Part shown: positions 55,731-64,000 of the stretch, one piece after another
How positions within the stretch are numbered: position 1 is the stretch's first letter
Layout of the letters: each line of letters begins with the position of its first letter
DNA from: Euborellia annulipes
Lineage: Eukaryota > Arthropoda > Insecta > Dermaptera > Anisolabididae
Assembly (NCBI GenBank): GCA_023213315.1
Contig: JAKCPI010002902.1
Coordinates: forward strand, 1-64,000
Direction of reading: 5' to 3'
DNA: 64,000 nucleotides
The notes under the pieces: model-generated
Databases searched by the model: none
Seen by the model: the letters and a program-made list of their open reading frames with translations, nothing else
Told to the model about the DNA's origin: nothing
Position numbers and translations under genes: made by a program

Positions 55731-57823
55731 CCAGTGCCGTGACGTCAAACCAATGGGAGTACAGAATTGAAAATTTTCCCCTATCCTCATCTTTTTTACT
55801 TAATTTCACTAATTTAAAACTAAAAAATTAATTAATCGATAATCTTAATAATATTATTATTTATTTAGATATAATAAAAGAAAAAAAGACACATTTTTTT
55901 CCATTACACATTCTGACTATTTTGCACCCTCATGACGTCATGTATGGACAAATTTATTAATATTAGTAATTTTAATCCATAATGGAATTAAATTTTTTAG
56001 GATAGATCCATTCAGATACAAATAGATTAACGCGATAAGAATAAGTGCTACCAACATAACAAAAATAAAAAACCTAAAATTTTATAAAATTTGGTCAAAT
56101 CATATTTTTATTGTTTCGAATGGATACCAAACGATGTGTTTACCGTTTTGAATGCATAATAAAGGATCTATTCATGGGATAACTTAATATTTAATAAAAA
56201 AATCAATGGCTAAATAATATTTAAATGTATTATTTCACAAAAAAAGTGAAATCTTAACCAAAAACATCGGAGATGCAAAAAGGGGCGCCTCAGCCCATAA
56301 GTGACTGATGATGGATAAATAAATTTTGATCCTAATATCGTTTCAGGGAAATTAAAAACACTAAGTCATAAGTTCTAATGACTTATTAAATATGAACTTT
56401 TTAACTCCTATATAGGCCTACACAAAATGTTTCAACTAGAGCCTACTGTTGACGGTTTAAATTTAATCTCATTTCGGCTTTGACATCCATGAGCTTATTT
56501 TCTATATTTTAATTAATGAGGTGTTTACTCAACTATGAGTTGAAAATATACACTAGGTTATGTGTTTCAAATTATTTATTGATTAAATCACTTGACGCGT
56601 TTCGATTTTTACATCATCATCGCAACTCATAGATGAGTGAACAGCTCATTATAATAATGTTTCAACAAGAGCCCACGGTAGAAGTTTAAATATGATATAT
56701 TTTAATTATAATAATTTGTATTTGAATGTTTTCTTCTTGAAAATCATATTGTATATTTTAAATACAACTATTAAGAAATTATACTATATATAGGCGCCTT
56801 AAATACGGTGAATTCACAAACCTAAAAATGAAAGAATATAGCTGGGGGAATATTTTTTTTCGCTTGACAGTGAAGAATAACGATTTTGAAGGGGTTGACA
56901 AATCGTTCTATAGAAATGATATAATGGCACTCGACTATCCTTGGCCCAAGTGCGCAAAGCTAAAAAGATAGAATGCTGAAAAGTAAATAAGATTCATTCT
57001 GAATAATTGATGCTTTCCTTTGCTGATCTATCAAAGTTCAATTTTTACAAACAGGCAAATTATAATTTTTTATATTATGTCTTTCAAACTTTATAAAATA
57101 AATTATTTTCCAACTGTTAAAAATTAGCAGTAACAAGGAGTGGGAAGAGGGTCAATCAAAGGGCTGGAGAGATGAGTTCGCGTTCGCCTTAGTTTAGATG
57201 CTGCTATCGGACCTCAGAGTCACAATCGATGACGATATTTTTTTTTTTTTTTTTTTTTTTTTGTAATGATGTTATCCTTTTTACTTTTTACTTTTTTTTG
57301 TAAATAGTTTTTTCTCTCAATAAATAAGAGCTTTCTTTTTTGAGCAATTTTATTAGAATGCTAGAAGGTAGGCAACCCGACTCACTAATGAATTTTTCAA
57401 ATAAATGCTCCAGAGAGCAATTAATGAAAAAATTCTCCAACTCGTAGAAAGTTGTCGTTATTCAGAAGGATTTTCATTCTATATTGTTATGAAATATTTT
57501 TCACTGTTTATTATCAAATTTATTAGAAAAACATATTTCAAAGAATATTCATATTATCAATAAAGATAATATATACTGTTATATCCCTTAAATAAATAAA
57601 TATACAAACAATTTGCTTTAACATTAATCACTGGGGTTCGAATTTAAAAATGCATATTTTTTCCCCAATTGTTATTCCTCTGACTTTTCTTATTTGCGCA
57701 TTTTGGGGTCCCAGGAGCCACTTGTGCATATAAATAAATGCATATTTGGAGCCTTAAGTGCCCATTTATTAATAAAATACATTTAAATTGCCTTCTGTGT
57801 TGCCTTGAGACCCGACCCCTAAG

Positions 57824-58011
57824 CATGGGCGTAACTAGGGGTCCCCCCGGGAAGGGCCCACCAAAAGGCTCGTGCCCCCCCCTCCCAAGAAAAATTGAGT
57901 CAATATAGGGGCTTCATGGTCCCCCGGAGGATGGCTGATCCCATGTCCCCTCCCCCCAGCGAGGATGGCTGGTCCCATGTCCCCCAGCCACATTTCATAG
58001 TTACGCCCATG
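57824..58011. mobile_element. hAT-type MITE with perfect 8-bp duplication
   Basis: CATGGGCGTAACTAG is inverted at the right end (TAGTTACGCCCATG). CCCCTAAG lies on both sides (57816-57823 and 58012-58019). Two internal direct repeats contain GAGGATGGCTG. A related right end alone is at about 61790-61885. Confidence 0.85.
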
Positions 58012-58379
58012 CCCCTAAGCCCAGGACTACATCAAGTTGTCGATTATTACATTTTTAATGCATATTTTAGGATTTTTTGTGCATATTAATCTGAACTCTA
58101 ACAAGGGTTTTTATAAGTTGAATAATTTTCGAGATCTATAAATTTGAATAAGATATAAATATTCAACGAATGCCGAGATTCGTACTTGACAAGTCATAGA
58201 TTTATTTAAAAAATGTGTGAATAAGTTTTGTTGGTGAGCAAAATACTCCATGCCCCGGGAATCGAACCCAGGATCTCCAGAGGTTTTCTCTGTTTAATTC
58301 AAACGGTAAGTTGGCCCCACAGATCGTGACAGAGAGACAGACAGACATTAGCGAATATATATATATATATATATACTTA

Positions 58380-58454
58380 GGGGTCGTCCACATATTACGT
58401 AACGCGTTAGGGGGGGGGGTCCGGACAAAACGTTACGTATATGCGGACGACCCC
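58380..58454. mobile_element. 75-bp MITE with TTA duplication
   Basis: GGGGTCGTCCACATATTACG is inverted at the right (CGTTACGTATATGCGGACGACCCC). TTA lies on both sides (58377-58379 and 58455-58457), as for PIF/Harbinger insertions. Confidence 0.75.
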
Positions 58455-58846
58455 TTATATTAATATAAATCTGAATAATTAAATTATAAAGAAAATGAAC
58501 ATTTTTTCCATTAAATAAATTATTTATTTTATTTAAAATATTGAATAATATTTTAATAATCGATTAAATTTTAATAGATTGTTGTATTTCAAGGGACCCC
58601 CAATGGAATTAAGCAGGCAGCATCCTTTAAGGGTTTTATGGTTAATTTGAATCAAATGCAAATATTTTTTTTTTTTTTTTTAACAATAGACATGATCTAT
58701 AAGCTATTTTTTTTGAATAAAGGATTTTGGACCCCAAACTCCCCCCTCCCTCCATACATAGTAGAGCCAGAAAAAAAACAAATTTTTACTTTTTATCAAA
58801 AGCTAATCACACGTGCATATAGGGGAATAAAGTAGGGGGTCGCCAG

Positions 58847-59085
58847 CAGGGGCGGCTCTAGGATGAAGATATTGGGTAGCCAATGAATCATATTTGCTAT
58901 AATTATTGTTTGTTTTCTCAAAAGTTTTGCGTTTACTTACACAGAAAAGGATATTTTTTTAACTACAACAGTGGATATAAATTAAATAACTTTTAACATT
59001 GAACTCTGTTGTAGCTTATGCCAAAACCGACATTATTATTGGGTAGGCAGTTGCCTACCCTGCCTACCCGCTAAAGCCGCCCCTG
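58847..59085. mobile_element. hAT-type MITE with perfect 8-bp duplication
   Basis: CAGGGGCGGCTCTA and TAAAGCCGCCCCTG are the inverted ends. GTCGCCAG occurs on both sides (58839-58846 and 59086-59093). The interior is AT-rich and non-coding. Confidence 0.88.
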
Positions 59086-59109
59086 GTCGCCAGTACAAAT
59101 ATAATTCTA

Positions 59110-59280
59110 TACCCTCCCCCCCCCTCCGCGGGCTGCGGCGCTGGGGGGGGGCTTCCCCCCTGCCCCCCCCCCCCGCCGGCGGGCCGCCGGCGGCGGCCCC
59201 CCCCTCCCCCTTTTTTTAATAAAAAAAAAAAATTTTTTCCCCAAACACCCCTGCCTGGGGTTTTTTTTAAAAAAAAAAAA
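59110..59280. repeat. Extreme C/G then A/T low-complexity block
   Basis: Runs of C and G with GGCGGGCCGCCGGCGGCGG followed by long A and T runs. This composition is unlike the rest of the window and may be an error-prone or poorly resolved stretch. Confidence 0.7.
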
Positions 59281-60329
59281 AAAAAAAAATTTAGGATTAT
59301 GAATAATTTGTAGTCCTTTTTGAAAATGGTTTGCTACTATCACGCGCAACATGAATGGTTTCATATTATAAAGAAATCCTTATTAATTGATTTCTTTTCA
59401 AGCCTATCAAGGCCAAACTGTTGTAGAATTTTTTATTTGATTTGGAAAATATCAAGTTTGTTTTAATTTAGTACTAATCGATTATCTCTAAAAAAAAATG
59501 CAATCAAATAGGAAAATGATTAAAAAAGATAAAATAAAAAATTGTCAACATTAGATATCAGTAAAAAAAAAAAATAATTAAAAATCGATATTGGAAATCA
59601 AACTTTCATGTGTGATGTACGCTATATATCTAATTTATATGAAAACATGATATTCTTTTTTTAATAAAATGGGAAATTGGAGCAGATAAATTTGTTAAAA
59701 ATATTCAATACATCATCTCGAAACTTTTAGAGATAACATAATGAAACTTTTCTATTTAATGAGTTTGATAAAAAAATAAACGTAGCTAATTTGATATTTT
59801 AATGTTTTTCAAAAATATAGAAAGAGTTGATCCAATGACGTGAGACAAGATCCGGTCAAATGGGACCCAAGCCCGATTCGAGAATTTTTTTTTAAATTTA
59901 TTAGGCTAATATTTATTATGCGGATACAAGGGTGGGGGTAAAGGGGGTAATTACCCCTCCCCCGAGATTTAAAAAAAAATACTTTTTTTTTTTCGAAAAA
60001 TAAATTTAATTTTAATGCATAGGCGTAGCCAGAAATTATTGATGGGGGGGGGGTTCAGGGTGATTTCTCCCCCCCCTCCCCCCCCCCCCCCCGATTAATA
60101 GGGGATTATAAGATGTCTAATGAAATATATGACTGGCCACTCCGCCCGCCTTCGCTTCGCCCCCTGGACCCGCCTCAAGCTGGCTCGGGCCCGCCCTTTC
60201 TTAATTAAGTGTCGCAATTTTTCATTCAACTCGTTTCAGGCAATAAAATATCACGGGGTAACAGAGAATTTGGCGGGGGGCCGGGACCGCAATCGCTGGG
60301 GGGGCAGAGACCAGATAACTCGGTGGGCG

Positions 60330-61780
60330 AGTCATCACGTCAAACGATACACTTTTTAACCTCCCATCTCAGATTTGTATGAAATTTGGGTCATAGGTAG
60401 AGTCAAAGGACTAAGAAAAAGCCCCAATTTCAACTTGATATCTCAACTCGTTTAAGAAAGTGGCGTGTAAAGTTGTCAAAAAGGCAAAAAATCGACCTAA
60501 CCACATCTATTGTATTTAAATTGTTCTAAAATCTCTTAGAGATGAGATAGAGAGATGAATGAGGTGTCATTTTACAGCTTTTTAGCCCCTTTCCAATGAT
60601 ATACAACACACCTGGGGGGTGCAAAACACTGCAAAAGTTAAAAAAATTCATTTTCAGCATCATTCATTCGTGGAATTGGTTAATTTTTAACGAAATTATA
60701 AAGAAAATAGTTAATCTACAAGTCAAAGATAAGAAAATTTTATGATTAAGATGTTGTTTTGCTTAGAAGAATTCTTGGGTATAGTGATAGAGCTGACATA
60801 ACTATTTTGTTTATAATTTCGTTAATAATTAACCGATATGCACAAATGAATGATTTCTGGAAAGCTAAAGAGTTACAGAATATCGTACATATATGTTTTT
60901 TGCATTCAGGGATGTTAAAAAATTTTAGGGTTGTAAGTTAAGAAAAACTGGAAAAATTGAATTTTTAACTTTTAGCAGTGTTTTGCACCACTAAATCACT
61001 TCTGATTGGGCAGAATCTCTAGATTTTCTATGTATCTTAGCTACCTGTATATTTTTAAGAGAAAACACCAAAAAAAATCTAGAAAACTCAAAATAAGAGC
61101 GCTTTAGAGCAGAATTTCAATTAAAACGTTATATTCTCTATATCTCTAAAACTAGAGATATTCCAGCAAAACGATGGCATTTTTGGAAAAAGGACGACGC
61201 ATATAGGACGAGAATAGCTCAAACTACTCCGGTACCAAAATCACTGTTAGCCTGTATAATGTTTCCCAATTATGACAAAAAACTAACGCAAGGGTTGTTT
61301 TAATTAATTTTTCTATGATCCCATCATGATCCCTCGATGAGGCTTATATTATCTTTTAACCTTTAAGCAAGGACCATTTTAGAATTTTTTCAAAATTTTC
61401 GAAGGGGTACTTTTTGAGAAAAATTAATTTAAATTTTTGATTTTGAAATTAAAATTTTTTTTATTACCACCCCAGGTGTGTTGAATATCATTGGAAAGGG
61501 GTCTAAAAAGCTGTAAAATGACACCTCATTCATCTCTCTATCTCATCTCTAAGAGATTTTAGAACAATTTAAATACAATAGATGTGGTTAGGTCGATTTT
61601 TTGCCATTTTTGACAACTTTAACACCCATATTTCTTAAACGAGTTGAGATATCAAGTTGAAATTGGGGCTTTTCTTAGTCTCTATTGACTCTACCTATGA
61701 CCCAAATTTCATACAAATCTGAGATGGTGAGGTTAAAAAGTGTATCGATTTGACTTGGAAAGAATGACTCGGGCCTGGAA
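60330..61780. mobile_element. 1.4-kb fold-back element with arms of about 300 bp
   Basis: The left arm (about 60330-60640) is the inverse of the right arm (about 61470-61780). Shared tracts include CGATACACTTTTTAACCTC, CATCTCAGATTTGTATGAAA, GGTTAGGTCGATTTTTTG and ATGAGGTGTCATTTTACAGC. The middle contains the dispersed repeat also present at 44790-45070. No transposase frame seen. Confidence 0.75.
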
Positions 61781-63119
61781 AGCCCCATATTTTCTCAATT
61801 TTTCTTGGGGCAAAGGGCTTTCTGGGGGGGGCCACGAGCCTTCTGGGGGGGCCAGGCCCCCCGGGACCCCCTAGTTACGCCCATGTATACAACCCTCTTA
61901 TTTTATATATATGGGCCTATAATACCCAAGTGTCTCTCAATCTGTTTTTGTTTAGAATTTCATCTCAGATCTCTTTAAGAAAAAAAATAATAAATTTTAT
62001 TTATATAATAATATTTATTTTTTTTCATTTGAGAGATTTAATTAATTTTAATAGGCTTTAATTTTTTATAAAGCAAGACAAAAATCAATTCTTTTCAATG
62101 GGAAAATTCTGAATTTTCTAGAATTTTTTGCGTTTTATTTAATTTTTTTTTTTACGCTAGAGAAAATTATTATATTTTACTTTCTCTTACCCTATATATG
62201 AAATATATATAGAGAGAAAGTATTTTGTATTATAGAGCTTAAATATCTAGTCATGGCTTGGGTCCAATAGGGAGGGAGGGGTTTGAACCCCCAAATCCCT
62301 AAGGGGCTAAGCCTATGTTTTAATGTATAATTTTAAAAATTAATATTTAAAAATTTGATTTGTATTTATATTCTGGCAAATAAGTACAGAATGCGCCTTT
62401 AAATTACCGAAATTAAGAAAAAATAGTGTGCTGTGCGACCAGTCACACCAGATTACCCCCCCCCCCCGAGAAACACCTCTGGATCCGCCCTTGAATCAGA
62501 TGACACTCGGTATGGATGCAAAGGATTTTGCTTAGAGGGCTGCTCGCGACTTTGTTTACTTAAAGCAAATGCAAATGCAAATGTGGCATTCAGATAGATT
62601 TTCTCTCTTTCTCATTTTCATTCGTACATTGCCATTTGCTTCGCGCTCTAATTAAATCTAAAGGTGATTTCGTTGTTGGAAATTCAACTCGAATGGGCTA
62701 ATGTTGAGAATATCTCTCTAACTACGTAAACTGTGTATGCAACTCACAACTGCCCGTTTCGTTCTTTAGAATGAATTTTATAAAGGGCGTAGCTGGTCTA
62801 AAATTCTTCAAAGGATTATTAGAAATTTATTTTGAGCAACGTTAAAATTAATTAAAATTTTTAGCATCAGTCACTTAAAAGAACTGAACAAATCGCTTTA
62901 ATATTTTTCTCCCTTCGCTTTGCAATTTTCTTTTGATCTTTTATTAGCATAAGTATATCTATGTTTTTTCATACAATATAAATACAGGTTTTTTGCACAA
63001 TTTGTTAATTAATCATTTAATTTTTCTTAAGTTTATTTTAGAATAACTGAAAGAATTACAACCTTAGTTAGCTTTATATGTTTTTATTTTTTTAATATTT
63101 AAGGGACTAAGGGCTGGTA

Positions 63120-63620
63120 GCTTATTTTCAGGCCTCACGAGGGGTGGCCAACTTAAATATAAAATTTCAACCTCGTAACTCCTATTTTTTTATGAAGTAC
63201 AAGAGTAAAGTGTGCTTCAAAACACTTCAAGGGCAAAATGAGAACATATATTTGAAAGAGCATGTAACAAATAATTGATTTTTGAATATTTAACAAAATT
63301 GTTGAAGCGAATTTTGAGAAAATCGGAAAAAAAAACTGAAAAAGTACATAAGTAAAATACTAGTACTTTTTAGCCGATTTTGTTTAAAAGCTTATTTTCA
63401 CGAGTTCGGGGGATGCCTAACTTAAATTTAAAATTTCAACCTCGTAGCTTCCTCCATGGTTAAAAATGTCCACACAGACCAATTTGCGGGACCAACTTTT
63501 TTGGACTCAGGGGATCTCAAAACATGTATATCCATCAAAATCTCGACATCGAACTTTTGACTTGATCGCAATACTTTCGCTCTATAAATTTCGTATATAT
63601 AGGGTAAGAGAAAGTAAAAA
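63120..63620 (+). repeat. Copy of the GTAAGAGAAAGTAAAA dispersed family
   Basis: Collinear with 54100-54605 and ending with the same 3' sequence TATATAGGGTAAGAGAAAG. Isolated ends of the family also occur near 19670 and 62180 (minus) and 29045 (plus), often next to a short palindromic TATATA stretch. Confidence 0.8.
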
Positions 63621-64000
63621 CCAGCACTTAATTCAAAGGTTTAAAAGAATTATAAAAAAAAAATCAATTCACTAGCCCTGAACTCCCCTACCACAAATCA
63701 TTTTTATCAAATAATAAATGTTTTAATTGATAGAAATTATTTTCCTCCCCAATTGGCGTGAATACTATTGAAAAGGTAAATTCAATTATCGAATCAATAT
63801 TTATTTTGTTACTGATAATATAAATTAACAAGAAGGACATTTTATCCCAAATTAAATTTAATTAAATGATGATATTTGAAAATCAGAGAATAAAGTCTTA
63901 ATGAGATGTCATTTTTTCTCAACGGGAGAGAGAGAGGGGGAAAAAGATAAATAAAAAAAAAGGAAGGAATTAGGGAGAGAAAATCGAGGCCACTGACGTC

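Noticed and set aside
58235..58325. tRNA gene on the minus strand (box B GGGTTCGATTCCC)
   Set aside because: Only the B box and its stem look right; no convincing A box or acceptor stem, so at most a diverged tRNA-derived repeat.
59107..59364. Gly/Pro/Arg-rich minus-strand open frame
   Set aside because: It is entirely a low-complexity C/G block next to poly-A/T and gives a non-protein-like composition.

Overview
The window is about 64 kb of AT-rich animal nuclear DNA. It has long spliced introns, many microsatellites and homopolymer runs, and a dense mix of small transposable elements. The coding content points to an arthropod: the main gene is a plasma-membrane calcium pump whose exons read like arthropod PMCA. 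The repeat landscape would suit a crustacean such as a copepod, but that placement rests on general impression and is low confidence.

Main gene. A plasma-membrane Ca2+-ATPase (PMCA, P2B-type) lies on the minus strand. It starts with an ATG at 37656 and ends in alternative last exons at 12954 and 5630. I could define 19 shared coding exons with consensus splice sites and matching phases from one junction to the next. Two of them are optional-looking microexons (6 and 18 nt) before the cytosolic loop, and one is a 36-nt Lys/Arg-rich cassette. The family's catalytic features are all present: [33 protein letters not shown] and the M6 Asn/Asp pair. After the last shared exon (17637-17781) two alternative C-termini are clear. 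One (12954-13367) begins LRVIRAF and ends ETSI. The other (5630-5848) begins IRVVNAF and ends ETAV, and can be preceded by an in-frame 69-nt cassette (11854-11922). Both ends are class I PDZ ligands. A weaker third end (ETMV) lies at 15268-15405. One exon (32552-32688) carries a single extra A in a homopolymer that breaks the frame; this is most likely a sequence error.

Second gene. At 45682-51545, also on the minus strand and upstream of PMCA, three exons have matching phases (64, 55 and 237 nt) and end in a stop codon. They look like the 3' end of an unrelated protein-coding gene that I do not recognise. A further coding-looking 3' exon of unknown membership is at 6669-6892.

Repeats. The rest is mostly non-coding and rich in short non-autonomous elements. 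At least four hAT-type MITEs have exact 8-bp target duplications (27508-27750, 39320-39717, 57824-58011, 58847-59085), and others have imperfect ones. There are TA-duplicating Tc1/mariner-type MITEs (148-646, 18791-18998), PIF/Harbinger-like elements (25432-26382, 58380-58454), a decayed mariner transposase end (43705-44000), a probable Helitron 5' end (48945), tRNA-derived SINE pieces, 5S-rRNA-like pieces, large fold-back repeats (29218-29603, 60330-61780), and a recurring hairpin followed by GAAACGTT resembling the hammerhead-like motifs of Penelope-like retroelements. I saw no novel multi-gene system. The most useful observations are the alternative splicing options of the pump, the unidentified second gene, and the hairpin family.
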